Part shown: in pieces, positions 1-9,415 of the stretch
Numbering within the stretch: the stretch's first letter is position 1
How the letters are laid out: each line of letters begins with the position of its first letter
Assembly (NCBI RefSeq): GCF_003248455.1
Contig: NZ_QFNM01000018.1
Location: 1-54,681 of the forward strand
Direction: 5' to 3'
DNA from: Brevundimonas sp.
GTDB taxonomy: Bacteria; Pseudomonadota; Alphaproteobacteria; Caulobacterales; Caulobacteraceae
DNA length: 54,681 bases
Program-made: the position numbers and the translations under genes
The notes under the pieces: model-generated
The model's input: the letters and a program-made list of their open reading frames with translations, nothing else
What the model was told of the DNA's origin: nothing
Databases searched by the model: none

Positions 1-110
1 TGATCAGCTCCGCCGCACGGCCGCTCCCGCCGGCGCAGCAGATCGGCTATCAACCCCCTGGGCTCTCACAATGATCGAGGGAACAGAGGGGGCACGTCAG
101 CGGCTGTGCG

Positions 111-320
111 CACATCCCGACCAAGCGCGACCGCAAGGTCCAACGCTCCATCGATCCGGCGATCTATCGACAGCGCAACGTCGTCGAGCGCTACTTCTGC
201 AAGCTTAAGCATTTCAGACGCGTAGCGACCCGCTTCGACAAGCTGGCCAGAAACTTCCTCGCAGCCGTCCTGCTCGCTTCAACACGACTATGGCTCAGGG
301 CTTATGAGTCCAGAACCTAG
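111..320 (+). pseudogene. IS5-type transposase, C-terminal remnant
   Basis: The frame reads HIPTKRDRK, then RNVVERYFCKLKHFRRVATR, then FDKLARNFLAAVLLASTRLWLRAYES and a stop at 318-320. This matches the C-terminal end of IS5/IS427-group DDE transposases, including the catalytic-Glu region (VVER) and the usual WLR-YES tail. No start or N-terminal catalytic domain is present. An in-frame stop at 72-74 and the window edge cut it off, and bases 1-110 carry no clear in-frame continuation. Its stop TAG shares bases 318-319 with the stop of the convergent efflux adaptor gene, so the remnant abuts that gene directly. I read it as the relic marking the left end of the accessory segment; the family call is firm, the exact IS is not known. 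Confidence 0.75.
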
Positions 321-1477
321 ACGCGCGGCGGCACCGTCCGCACCTTGTCCCCCTGGGCCATTGCGTCAGGCGGGTTGTCGACGACCCGCGCGTCTTCATC
401 GACACCGGCCAGTATCTCGACGGTCTTGCCGGTATCGCGGCCGATCCTGACGGCGTGAATACTGACGCGATTGTCAGGCCCAAGGACAGCGACGACCGGG
501 CCCTCGGAGGTGAATAGCAGCGCCGTGGCGGGTACATGCAGACTGTCGCCCACTTCGAGGTCGGAGAACTCCACCTGGGCGTAGGCACCGGGCTTGAGCT
601 CGCATTTGGGATTGGCCGTCTGCAACTCGACCAGCACGGTTCCCGAGCGCACATCGACCGAATCCGCGCTCCGGGTCACGACCATATCGAACTCGCGATC
701 CGGGTATTCGGGCAGACGCATTTTCGCAGCCGTTCCGATCCTCAGGCTGGCGGAAAGGGATTGGGGCACATTCACATAGATCCGCACCCGGTGCGTATCC
801 GAAACGGTGAACAGCGGCTCGGCCGTGGTGGCGCCGGCAGCCACCAGCGCCCCGACCTGGGCCGATCGGCTGGTGATCACGCCCGAGAAAGGCGCCTGTA
901 GACGCGTGAACCCGCGTTGCGCCTCCAACCGGCGCATATCGGCCAGCCGGGCGTTCGCCACTGCGGCCACGGCGGCATAATCCCCGACCTTTTCATCCGT
1001 CGCCTGCTGGGAAACCACGCCGCGGGCCAGCAGGGCTTTCCAGCGATCCGCTGTCGTGCGGGCCAGATTCTCATTGGCTTGCGCCGTCTGATATTCGGCG
1101 CGCGCCACGGCCAGTTGTTCGTCGAGTTCCGGGGCCGCGAGCACGGCGAGCGTCTGCCCCGCGCTCACGACATCGCCGATGTCGACGAACCAGGCTCTCA
1201 CATAGCCGTTGGTGCGCGCATGGATCGGCGCGCTGTTCAATGCCTGGATCACCCCGGGCAGTATCAGGCCGTCTTCGGCACTCACCTTCTGGGGCCGCAC
1301 CACGGCCACGGTGGGCAGGGCGATGTCGGTGGAAATCGCCTTCAGGTCGCGGTCGTTGGACGCGCGTGTAGACACACCGAACGCCACGACAGCCAGCGCC
1401 GCCAGCACGGCTCCGATCCCCAGGCGCTTCAAGGTCAGGACTTTCGGCTTTGAACCGACTTCGAGGGGTTCAGGCAT
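317..1477 (-). CDS. RND efflux periplasmic adaptor (HlyD/MFP family)
   Basis: Membrane-fusion adaptor of an RND efflux pump, bridging the inner-membrane permease and an outer-membrane channel. From the ATG at 1477 it is 386 aa. It has a basic N-terminus, one membrane anchor (GIGAVLAALAVVAFGV, about residues 21-36), a biotinyl-lipoyl-like half (PIHARTNGYVRAWFVDIGDV), an alpha-hairpin (EYQTAQANENLARTTADRWK), the second lipoyl half (RLQAPFSGVITSR) and a beta-barrel/MP domain. The longer upstream reading lies inside the permease gene, so I reject it. The ATG overlaps the permease stop (1470-1472) by 8 bases, which implies translational coupling. No outer-membrane factor gene follows, so the pump must borrow a TolC-like channel. 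Substrate unknown. Confidence 0.9.
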   Translation of the reverse strand: MPEPLEVGSKPKVLTLKRLGIGAVLAALAVVAFGVSTRASNDRDLKAISTDIALPTVAVVRPQKVSAEDGLILPGVIQALNSAPIHARTNGYVRAWFVDIGDVVSAGQTLAVLAAPELDEQLAVARAEYQTAQANENLARTTADRWKALLARGVVSQQATDEKVGDYAAVAAVANARLADMRRLEAQRGFTRLQAPFSGVITSRSAQVGALVAAGATTAEPLFTVSDTHRVRIYVNVPQSLSASLRIGTAAKMRLPEYPDREFDMVVTRSADSVDVRSGTVLVELQTANPKCELKPGAYAQVEFSDLEVGDSLHVPATALLFTSEGPVVAVLGPDNRVSIHAVRIGRDTGKTVEILAGVDEDARVVDNPPDAMAQGDKVRTVPPRV

Positions 1478-4400
1478 GGGGCGAGGCAAGCTCCGGTGCG
1501 ATCGCCTTGTGACGGCGGCGATGGTGAATGGAGGCGAACACGGCCGGTACGAAGAACAGGGTCGCGAACGTGGCGACCACGAGCCCCCCGATGCCTGCGC
1601 GGCCCAGCGGCGCATTCTGTTCGCCGCCTTCTCCCATGCCGATCGCCAGCGGCAGCATGCCGATGATCATGGCGAGCGCGGTCATCAGGACAGGGCGGAA
1701 GCGCACGGCTCCGGCCTCGATGGCCGACTGGATCGGGTCGCCGGTGGCCGCCAGACGCTCACGCGCGAAACTGACCACCAGGATGGAGTTGGCCGTCGCC
1801 ACCCCCATACACATGGTCGCTCCGGTCAGAGCCGGAACGGACAGGGTCGTTCCGGTGGCGAAGAGCATCCAGATGATTCCCGCCAAAGCTCCCGGCAGGG
1901 CCATGATGATGACGAACGGATCGGCCCAGCTTTGGAAATTCACGACGATCAGAAAATAGATCAGCACGATGGCGACCAGAAGACCCAGGCTCAGCCCCCT
2001 GAAGGCGTCGTTCATGGTCTTCACCTGCCCGCGAACCGTCACCGTAACCCCCTTGGGCTTTTGGGCTTCCAGATTCTTCAGCGCCTTGTCGACATCGGCC
2101 GCCACGGCGCCGAGATCGCGTCCCGCGGTGGTCGCGAAAACGTCGACGACGGGCTGGATGTTATAGTGGCTGATGATCGGCACGGTCGTCGCACGTTCGA
2201 ACCTCGCAATCCCCCCCAGTGTCTGGGGCGGTGATCCATTCACGCCGGATATGGGGATGTTGCGCAACTCATCCATCGAGTCGACCCGGTGTTCCGGGGT
2301 TTGAGCGACCACCGAATAGGACACGCCGTTTTCGGGATTCAGGAAGAAGACCGGAGAGGACTGGGACGTACCGGCCAGTGAACTGCCCAGACTGGTGGTC
2401 ACGTCCCGTTCGGTCAGCCCATACTGGCCGATGCGCGAACGATCGACATTGACCTTGATCTGGGGCGCCCGGTTGCCCTGATGAATGCGTGCGTCAGCCA
2501 GGCCGCGTATGCCACGCACCTCTCGCAACACCTTTTCCGCATAGGCGTAGTTGGCCTCACGATCGCGCCCGGAAACCTGGATGTCGATCGGCGCAGGGCT
2601 TCCGAAATTCAGGGTCTGGCTTGTTATGTCAGCCGGCAGGAAGGCGAAAGTGCTGCCCGGAAACTGGCGCGGAAGCTGGGCGCGCAGGGCCGCCACATAG
2701 TCGCGGGTCGGCCGATGCCCCTCCTTCAGCTGGACGAGGATGTCTCCGTCCTGTGGCCCGATACTGCCCGTCATATTGTAGAGGACGTTCAGTGAACTGC
2801 CCGGCAGCCCGATATTATCCGTCATCGATCCGATCTCATCGGCCGGAATGACCTGGCGGATATGCTTCTGAACACGATCCAGCTCCGCAGCCGTCTCTTC
2901 GAGGCGTGTTCCGGCGGGCGCACGGACGTGCAGGGCGATCTGCCCGGCATCCACCTCAGGAAAGAAGTTACGACCCAGAAACGGCGTCAAACCGAGTGAC
3001 AGGATGACCACCGCCACGAAGCCGACGATGAATATCTTGCGGCTGCCGACGGTGCGGGCCAGCAGGTCCGCATAGCGGGCTCGAAAGCGTTCAAAAAGAA
3101 CCTCGAACCGGTGCTGGAAACGCACGAGCGGTGACCAGAGCCGCGCCATTCGGCCAGGTCTGGGAGCGTGGTCCTGCGGCCCCCGATCCGCCTTCGGCAC
3201 ATGCGGTTTCAGCAGATACATCGCCATTGTCGGGACTAGGGTTCGCGAAAGGATGAACGAGGCGATCATCGCAAAAATGACGGACAGGGCCAGCGGAACG
3301 AACAGGAATCCGGAGACGCCCGGCAGGTAGAACATCGGCACGAAGACGATGCAGATGCACAACAGCGACACGAAGGCGGGCCCGACGATCTGTGCGGCCC
3401 CGTCGAGGATCGAGGCGGTCACGCCCTTGCCCTGCTCCAGATGCCAGTTGATGTTTTCGATCGTCACGGTGGCGTCGTCGACCAGGATGCCGACCGCCAG
3501 CGCCAGTCCCCCCAGGGTCATGACGTTGAGGGTCTGGCCGGCGCTGTAGAGAAGCGCGATCGCCGCCAGGACGGACAGGGGGATGGAGACGGCGATGATG
3601 ACCGTCGATCGCCATGAGCCCAGAAAGAGCAGGATCATCAGGGACGTGAGCGCCGCAGCGATGACGCCTTCCTTAATGACCGCGTCGACCGCGGCCCTGA
3701 CAAAGATCGACTGGTCGCCGATGACGTCGGCCTTCAGGTTTTCCGGCAGCCCTTCCAGAATCTGTGGCAGCTTTTCACGCACATTGTCGACGATGGCGAT
3801 GGTGGACGTCGTTCCATTCTTGAGCACCGTCAGCAGCGCAGAGCGGCGGCCGTTGACGTGGACGACATTCGACTGGGGGCCGCTGCCGTCGCGCACCTGG
3901 GCGACATCGCGCAGATAGATGGTGGCGCCGTCCACCATCTTCACCGGAATGTCGTTCATCTCCTCCACCGAGGCCGGGGCGTTGTTCAACTTCACGGCGT
4001 ATTGCAGGCTGCCGATCTTCGCCACGCCGACCGGGTTGATCTGGTTCTGGGCGGCGATCGCCAGACCTATGTCCTGGGCGGACAAACCCTTGGCCTGAAG
4101 CGCGGCCGGGTTGAGGTCGATCTGGATCTGGCGAGAGCGACCGCCGTAGGGGATCGGAACCGCCACGCCCTGCACAGTGGTCAACTGGGTCCGGATCTGG
4201 TTCTGGCCGAGGTCGAACAGTTGCTGCTCGGACAGACCGTCGCCCGACAGCGCGACCTGCACGATCGGCACGGTCGAGGCGCTGTAGTTGACGATCAGCG
4301 GCGGCGTCAGGCCCGGCGGCATCTGTCGCAGCGTGCTCTGGGAAACGGCTGTGGCCTGTGCGGTAGCCGCCTGCAGATCGGCGCCGGGCTGCAGGAAGAC

Positions 4401-4682
4401 CTTGATGATCCCGTAGCCCTGGATCGAGTGCGCCTCCATATGTTCGATGTTGTTGACTGTGGTCGTCAGCGACCTCTGGTGGATAGACAGTATTCGACCG
4501 GCCATCTCTTCGGGGGGCAGGCCGGCGTACTGCCAGGCGACGCCCAGCACGGGCACGCGGATCTCGGGGAAGATATCGACCGGCATTCGCAGCGCAGCAA
4601 ATACGCCTGCGACCGCGATAAGTATGGACATCACGATGAAGGTCAGGGGTCGCTGCAACGCAATACGGACGATCCCGATCAA
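1470..4682 (-). CDS. RND efflux permease (AcrB/HAE-like)
   Basis: Inner-membrane proton-driven efflux permease, about 1070 aa, with the duplicated RND layout. There is an N-terminal helix (PLTFIVMSILIAVAGVF), a porter domain, TM helices 2-6, a second porter domain from about LGRNFFPEVDAGQIALHVRAPAGTR, and TM 8-12 ending near FFVPAVFASIHHRRR. TM4 keeps the paired aspartates for proton relay (GILVDDATVTIENI). I chose the TTG at 4682 (LIGIVRIALQRP) because GGAG lies 7 bases upstream. A TTG at 4706 would add 8 residues but has no visible ribosome site. It is first in a two-gene operon with the adaptor. Drug-type rather than metal-type is an inference from overall resemblance. Confidence 0.92.
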   Translation of the reverse strand: MIGIVRIALQRPLTFIVMSILIAVAGVFAALRMPVDIFPEIRVPVLGVAWQYAGLPPEEMAGRILSIHQRSLTTTVNNIEHMEAHSIQGYGIIKVFLQPGADLQAATAQATAVSQSTLRQMPPGLTPPLIVNYSASTVPIVQVALSGDGLSEQQLFDLGQNQIRTQLTTVQGVAVPIPYGGRSRQIQIDLNPAALQAKGLSAQDIGLAIAAQNQINPVGVAKIGSLQYAVKLNNAPASVEEMNDIPVKMVDGATIYLRDVAQVRDGSGPQSNVVHVNGRRSALLTVLKNGTTSTIAIVDNVREKLPQILEGLPENLKADVIGDQSIFVRAAVDAVIKEGVIAAALTSLMILLFLGSWRSTVIIAVSIPLSVLAAIALLYSAGQTLNVMTLGGLALAVGILVDDATVTIENINWHLEQGKGVTASILDGAAQIVGPAFVSLLCICIVFVPMFYLPGVSGFLFVPLALSVIFAMIASFILSRTLVPTMAMYLLKPHVPKADRGPQDHAPRPGRMARLWSPLVRFQHRFEVLFERFRARYADLLARTVGSRKIFIVGFVAVVILSLGLTPFLGRNFFPEVDAGQIALHVRAPAGTRLEETAAELDRVQKHIRQVIPADEIGSMTDNIGLPGSSLNVLYNMTGSIGPQDGDILVQLKEGHRPTRDYVAALRAQLPRQFPGSTFAFLPADITSQTLNFGSPAPIDIQVSGRDREANYAYAEKVLREVRGIRGLADARIHQGNRAPQIKVNVDRSRIGQYGLTERDVTTSLGSSLAGTSQSSPVFFLNPENGVSYSVVAQTPEHRVDSMDELRNIPISGVNGSPPQTLGGIARFERATTVPIISHYNIQPVVDVFATTAGRDLGAVAADVDKALKNLEAQKPKGVTVTVRGQVKTMNDAFRGLSLGLLVAIVLIYFLIVVNFQSWADPFVIIMALPGALAGIIWMLFATGTTLSVPALTGATMCMGVATANSILVVSFARERLAATGDPIQSAIEAGAVRFRPVLMTALAMIIGMLPLAIGMGEGGEQNAPLGRAGIGGLVVATFATLFFVPAVFASIHHRRRHKAIAPELASPHA

Positions 4683-4996
4683 GACGCGGCTCCAACAATG
4701 ACACAAGACGGGAACGGCTCAACGCATACGCATTTTGCACTGCACCATTTGTCCCGTCCGAAGCTTTCTGCGCGAACCTCCCGTCGGTCAAGGCGCGCCA
4801 GGCCCAGCCCGGGAGCGGCGGTCCGGCCATGGAGTGCGTCACACCGTCTCCGGCCGAAAGCCGAAACAGGTCCACGCCAAAGCAAAGACCGCCACATCCT
4901 CAAGTAAATGTATTATTTTCCGATATTTATAGGAAAGTTAGCAGGGCGGCGTCGCAAGACCGGGGTCGGGCTTTTTACAAGCCGTGAGCATGAGGT

Positions 4997-5137
4997 CACA
5001 AAAACATATCGCCATTTCCTGGCGTCGGGCCGGCTGCCGGGCCTTTATTTCGCGGAGTTGGGATCGTGAGCAGCGGTCAGGGCTGTCGGCCTTCTCCCCG
5101 CTCACAATTCGTCGGCATGACCCCACAAAAACATATC
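4997..5137. repeat. Paired 14-base direct repeat CACAAAAACATATC
   Basis: Two exact copies of CACAAAAACATATC, at 4997-5010 and 5124-5137, lie 127 bases apart in the intergenic region upstream of the aminotransferase. The core AAACATATC reappears at 10348-10356 between the LysR and symporter genes, with a related TACATATCA at 10387-10395. Shared intergenic placement suggests operator sites for one regulator, perhaps the LysR protein of this locus. That link is inference. Confidence 0.5.
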
Positions 5138-5230
5138 ACTATTCGACCCAGCCGCTCATCCGTCATCGTTTCTCCTTGTATTGTCCGGGGCGCTTGAAAC
5201 GTCCATGCCCGATACATCAAACATCAATTT

Positions 5231-5246
5231 TCAGATCTGAATCTGA
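5231..5246. promoter_or_regulatory. Palindrome at aminotransferase start (TCAGATCTGAATCTGA)
   Basis: TCAGAT (5231-5236) and ATCTGA (5241-5246) are perfect inverted arms around CTGA. The first ten bases, TCAGATCTGA, are themselves a perfect palindrome. The element ends 6 bases before the ATG at 5253, exactly where a Shine-Dalgarno site should be, and none is visible. It may be an operator or an RNA hairpin; the role is unknown. Confidence 0.45.
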
Positions 5247-5252
5247 TAGAAT

Positions 5253-6455
5253 ATGGATGCATTTTCAAACGCCTTCTCACCCTCCGTTCGCGTCTCGAAT
5301 ATAAAGCCGTCGCCCATACTTTCGCTTTCTCAAAAGGCGAATGAAATGCGGGTGGATGGCGCCGACATCATCGATCTGACGCTGGGCGAGCCCGATTTCG
5401 ACACCCCGGATCACGTCAAGCAATCAGCCCAGGATGCGATGTGGTCGGGGAAGACCAGATACACGCAGCTGACCGGTGCGCCCGACACCATCGACGCCAT
5501 TCTGGCGCGCATCTCGATCACCTATGAACTCTGCTTCCAGCGCCAGAACGTCATCGTCACGAACGGGGCGAAACAGGCGCTGCACAACGCGTTTTCGGCG
5601 ACGCTGAATCCCGGCGACGAGGTCATTCTGCCGACCCCCTACTGGACTACCTATCCGGACATCATTCGTCTGGAGGGTGGCGTCGTCCGTGAGGTTCCAG
5701 GCCTGTGGAGCCTGGACAAGGGATGGCGACTGGATATCGCGGCGATCGAACGGGCGATCACCCCCCGAACGCGCTGGATCCTGCTGAACTCACCCTGCAA
5801 TCCCTCGGGCGCAGTCTATTCTCCGGAAGATCTCGCCGCGCTGGCCGGGCTTGTGGCGCGTCATGACGGCTTCTGGGTCATGAGTGACGACATCTATCAG
5901 GACATCGCATTCCCCGCGCCGGCGCCGATGTTCGCCGCCCGGCACCCTGAAGTCGCGGACCGGACGCTCATCATCGGAGGCGTTTCAAAGGCCTATGCGA
6001 TGACAGGCTGGCGGGTCGGCTGGGCCGTCGGGCCTGCGGACCTGATCCGGGCCATGGCGGCCGTCCAGAGCCAGACGACATCGGCGCCGAGCTCCATCAG
6101 CCAGGCCGCTGCAGCCATCGCCTTGCGCGGGCCACAGACCAGCGTCCTGAACATGGTTGCAGAGTTCAAGGCGCGCCGGGACGTGGTGGTTGACCGCCTG
6201 AACGCCATTCCCGGACTGGAATGCGCCTTGCCGGGCGGCGCCTTCTACGCCTTTCCGCGCATCACAGGCGCGCTCCATCATCTGGGACTGGGTTCGGATA
6301 CCGAGTTCTGTGACGCCTTGCTGAATGCCGGGGTGGCCGCAGTGCCGGGATCAGCATTTGGCGCGCCGGGATTCATCCGGCTTTCGTACGCCGCTTCGAT
6401 GGCGGAGCTGGAAGGCGCCTGTGACAGGATTGAACAACTATGCGCGCAGGTCTGA
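5253..6455 (+). CDS. PLP-dependent aminotransferase, class I (AspC-like)
   Basis: Fold-type I aminotransferase, 400 aa, of the aspartate/aromatic aminotransferase group; cytosolic. Visible landmarks are the N-terminal substrate region (IDLTLGEPDFDTP), the cofactor-binding VTNGAKQALHN, NSPCNPSGAVYS, DDIY, and the Schiff-base lysine in GGVSKAYAMTGWRVG (Lys246). The C-terminal small domain ends with the FIRLSYA stretch. The start fits the family but has no Shine-Dalgarno sequence; a palindrome sits there instead. It is followed after 126 bases by an exported M14 peptidase on the same strand. In this setting it may deaminate an amino acid released by the peptidases, feeding a 2-oxo acid to central metabolism or to the HglS-type enzyme encoded further along. 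The substrate cannot be read from the sequence. Confidence 0.9.
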   Translation: MDAFSNAFSPSVRVSNIKPSPILSLSQKANEMRVDGADIIDLTLGEPDFDTPDHVKQSAQDAMWSGKTRYTQLTGAPDTIDAILARISITYELCFQRQNVIVTNGAKQALHNAFSATLNPGDEVILPTPYWTTYPDIIRLEGGVVREVPGLWSLDKGWRLDIAAIERAITPRTRWILLNSPCNPSGAVYSPEDLAALAGLVARHDGFWVMSDDIYQDIAFPAPAPMFAARHPEVADRTLIIGGVSKAYAMTGWRVGWAVGPADLIRAMAAVQSQTTSAPSSISQAAAAIALRGPQTSVLNMVAEFKARRDVVVDRLNAIPGLECALPGGAFYAFPRITGALHHLGLGSDTEFCDALLNAGVAAVPGSAFGAPGFIRLSYAASMAELEGACDRIEQLCAQV

Positions 6456-6581
6456 CCCGCGCCCGCATGGAGACGCCGGATCAGGGGGGAGTGGGCGCGC
6501 GGTCGACTTCGATTGGCGGCGCCGTTGGGATTCCGGTCGGCGTTCTGCCGGGCGGCTACTGAAGCAAAAGAGGGGATGCTG

Positions 6582-9365
6582 ATGCGACATCTATTCACGA
6601 TCGCCCTGGCCAGCGCGGCGGTACTGCTGACACAGCCGGGCGAGGTCTCGGCCCAGACTTCGGGCGTCACCTCGCCGGCACAGGCGTTCGGCTTTCCTAT
6701 CGGGGCCGACTATTCGCTGATCAACTACGATCAGGCCCAGGAATACTGGCGCCGTATCGATGCCGAATCCGATCGGGTTCAGGTCGTCTCCTTGGGCAAG
6801 ACGGCCGAGGGACGCGATCAGTTGATGGCGATCGTGTCTTCCCCGGAAAATCTGGCCAAGCTTGACACCTACAAGAGTATCGCCCGCCGGCTGGCGCGCG
6901 CGGAAAACCTGACGGAAGCCCAGGCGTTGGAACTCGCCCATGAAGGCAAGCCGGTCGTCTGGATCGACGGCGGCCTCCATTCGACGGAGACCGTCGGCGC
7001 CCAGCAGATTACCCAGACGCTCTATGAGCTGGTGAATGGCGACGATGCAGAGACCACACGGCTTCGGAACGATCTGGTCATTCTGCTGGCTTTCGCCAAC
7101 CCCGACGGCATGAATCTCGTTTCCAACTGGTACATGAGGAACGCGGATCCCGCGCAGCGGGAGATGCGTAATATTCCTACGCTCTACCAGAAATATGTGG
7201 GACACGACAATAATCGTGACTTCTACATGTCCAACATGCCCGAGAACATAAACATCAATAACGCCCTCTACAGGGAGTGGTTTCCCCAGATCGTCTTCAA
7301 CCACCACCAGACAGGCCCTGAGGGGATGGTGGTCTTCATTCCGCCATTCCGCGACCCGTTCAACTACAATCTCGACCCGCTCGTCATCCTCGGCCTTGAT
7401 GGCGTCGGGGCCGCAATGAACACCCGCCTCATCAGCGAAGGAAAGGCAGGCTCGGGTCGCCGCAGCGTTGCGACCTATTCCAACTGGACCAGCGGCACGC
7501 TGCGGTCGACGGCGTTGTTCCATAACTCCGTCGGCATCCTGACCGAGATTATCGGAGATCCGACCCCCTACGACCTGCCGCTCGTGGCGCGCCAGCAGCT
7601 CGCCCGCAACGACCTGCCGATGCCCATCGCTCCACAGAAGTGGCACTTCATGCAGTCGATCGAATACTCGCTTTCGATGAACAGGGCCGTGCTCGACTAC
7701 GCCTCAAGGAATGCCGAGGCGGTTCAGATGAGCATCTACCGGATGGGCGCCAACGGCATCGAAAGCGGCCAGCGCGACAGCTGGACCACGACGCCGAAGG
7801 ATATCGCCCGGCTTGAGGCCGCCGCCCGGAGCGGTCCGGCCTTTGCGCCGACGGGAGCCCGCTATAGCGCCGGCGGCGCCGGAACGGTGATCAACCCCAC
7901 CCTCTATGATACTGTGCTGCACGCCCCCGAGGCGCGCGATCCGCGTGGGTACGTCATCCCGGCGGATCAGGCCGACCTGCCGACGGCGGTCGCGTTTGTA
8001 AATGTTCTGATCAAGGGCGGGGTCGATGTCGAGCGCGCGACGAGCACGTTCACGGTGGGCGGAAAGACCTATCCCGCCGGAAGCTATGTCGTGAAGACGG
8101 CGCAGGCCTATCGCGCCAACATCCTCGACATGTTCGAGCCCCAGGACCATCCCGACGACATTCCCTTTCCGGGTGCGGCGCCGACCCCGCCCTACGACGT
8201 CAGCGGCTACACCCTCGCCTATCAGATGGGCGTCAAGTTCGACCGCATTCTCGACGGGTTTGACGGTCCGTTCCAACGCGTCAACGACGTCATGGCGCCG
8301 CCGCCGGGTGAGATGTCAGGCCGCGGCCGGGCCGGCTTCATCATCAGCCATGAAGTCAACAACACCTTCATCGTTCAGAACCGGCTGCTGAAGGCAGGAG
8401 CCGAGGTGTTCTGGCTGTCCGACCCGATCACCGTCGACGGTCAGAGCTTCGGTCCCGGCGCCCTGTGGATTCCGGCCGGGGAAGGCGTGCGCGACATTGT
8501 CGCCAAGGGCGCACAGGATCTGGGAGTCGATGTCCATGCCGTCGCGTCGGCCCCGAGGGGCGAGCGCCTGAAGCTGGCTCCGGTCAGGATCGGCCTGGTC
8601 GACAAATACGGCGGCGTCATGCCGTCTGGCTGGATGCGCTGGCTGTTCGAACAGTATGAGTTCGACTTCGACGTCGTCTTCCCGCAGGAAATCGACGCTG
8701 GCGGCCTCAAGGACCGCTACGATGTTCTGGTCTTCTCAACGGACTCCATCGCCAGCCGTCGCGCGTCGAGCCAGCCTGCGCCGGAAACGATCCCGGCGGA
8801 GTTCCGGCCCATGCTGGGAACCATCACCCCCGAGCGTTCGACGCCGCAACTGGCCGCGTTCGTCAGGGCCGGTGGATCGATCGTCGCCATCGGCAACTCC
8901 ACCTCCCTGGCCAGCCAGTTGGGCCTCCCTGTTCGCAGCGCCCTCGTCGAGACCGGACCGGGCGGTGAGACGGTCGAACTCCCGCCGGCGAAGTTCTTCA
9001 TCCCCGGGGCGATCATGACCAACAAGGTCGATCCTTCGGACCCTCTGGCCTATGGAATGAGCGACACGGTGGACATCTACTTCCACAACAGCCCCTCGTT
9101 CCTGCTCGGTCCGGCGACGGCGGATGCGTCGGTCCGGCCCGTGGCCTGGTTCGCCTCCCCCGACACCCTGCGCAGCGGCTGGGCATGGGGTCAGGCCTAT
9201 CTCGACAAGAGCGTGTCGATCGTCGACGCCAGGCTCGGTCAGGGACGCGTGTTCCTGATGGGGCCGGAAGTCGTCCAGCGCGCCCAGTCGCATGGAACCT
9301 ACAAGTTCCTGTTCAATGCGCTGATGTTCGGGCCCGCCGAGGCGAAGGCGAAGTCCGCCGACTGA
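6582..9365 (+). CDS. Exported M14-family metallopeptidase (paralog 1)
   Basis: Large secreted zinc peptidase, 927 aa. Start ATG 6582 has AGGGG 6 bases upstream and yields a clean signal peptide (MRHLFTIALASAAVLLTQPG...SAQ). A carboxypeptidase-like domain covers roughly residues 40-400. It has the HxxE zinc site in GGLHSTE (His133, Glu136), the third ligand in FNHHQTGP (His241/242), NPDG, and the candidate catalytic Glu322 in GILTEIIG. The remaining 500 residues form a C-terminal region shared by all three paralogs here (YTLAYQMGVKFDRILDGFDG, then FVRAGGSIVAIG, then GPEVVQRAQSHGTYKFLFNA), possibly a glutamine-amidotransferase-like fold. It is predicted to trim peptides or acyl-amino acids in the periplasm or outside the cell. 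The real substrate is unknown. It converges with the LysR gene. Confidence 0.88.
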   Translation: MRHLFTIALASAAVLLTQPGEVSAQTSGVTSPAQAFGFPIGADYSLINYDQAQEYWRRIDAESDRVQVVSLGKTAEGRDQLMAIVSSPENLAKLDTYKSIARRLARAENLTEAQALELAHEGKPVVWIDGGLHSTETVGAQQITQTLYELVNGDDAETTRLRNDLVILLAFANPDGMNLVSNWYMRNADPAQREMRNIPTLYQKYVGHDNNRDFYMSNMPENININNALYREWFPQIVFNHHQTGPEGMVVFIPPFRDPFNYNLDPLVILGLDGVGAAMNTRLISEGKAGSGRRSVATYSNWTSGTLRSTALFHNSVGILTEIIGDPTPYDLPLVARQQLARNDLPMPIAPQKWHFMQSIEYSLSMNRAVLDYASRNAEAVQMSIYRMGANGIESGQRDSWTTTPKDIARLEAAARSGPAFAPTGARYSAGGAGTVINPTLYDTVLHAPEARDPRGYVIPADQADLPTAVAFVNVLIKGGVDVERATSTFTVGGKTYPAGSYVVKTAQAYRANILDMFEPQDHPDDIPFPGAAPTPPYDVSGYTLAYQMGVKFDRILDGFDGPFQRVNDVMAPPPGEMSGRGRAGFIISHEVNNTFIVQNRLLKAGAEVFWLSDPITVDGQSFGPGALWIPAGEGVRDIVAKGAQDLGVDVHAVASAPRGERLKLAPVRIGLVDKYGGVMPSGWMRWLFEQYEFDFDVVFPQEIDAGGLKDRYDVLVFSTDSIASRRASSQPAPETIPAEFRPMLGTITPERSTPQLAAFVRAGGSIVAIGNSTSLASQLGLPVRSALVETGPGGETVELPPAKFFIPGAIMTNKVDPSDPLAYGMSDTVDIYFHNSPSFLLGPATADASVRPVAWFASPDTLRSGWAWGQAYLDKSVSIVDARLGQGRVFLMGPEVVQRAQSHGTYKFLFNALMFGPAEAKAKSAD

Positions 9366-9382
9366 GGTCGTCCTCGCGGCGA

Positions 9383-9408
9383 CGGCGGGCGCCTTCGGCG
9401 GCCCGCCG
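9383..9408. terminator. Hairpin between convergent M14 and LysR genes
   Basis: CGGCGGGC (9383-9390) and GCCCGCCG (9401-9408) form a perfect 8-bp stem, with GCC/GGC able to pair inside the loop. It sits in the 50-base gap between two convergent stop codons. There is no T-run, so a bidirectional terminator is likely by position rather than proved by sequence. Confidence 0.5.
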
Positions 9409-9415
9409 TTCGCTG

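Larger units (their letters stand above)
4683..5252. other. AT-rich intergenic region between efflux operon and aminotransferase
   Basis: This 570-base stretch separates the divergent efflux operon and the aminotransferase. I find no convincing gene. It is AT-rich around 4900-4940 and 5120-5250. It holds an imperfect inverted repeat (TTTCC at 4917-4921 and GGAAA at 4932-4936), two copies of CACAAAAACATATC (4997-5010 and 5124-5137) and a palindrome just before the aminotransferase start (5231-5246). Promoters for both flanking units should lie here. Confidence 0.6.
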
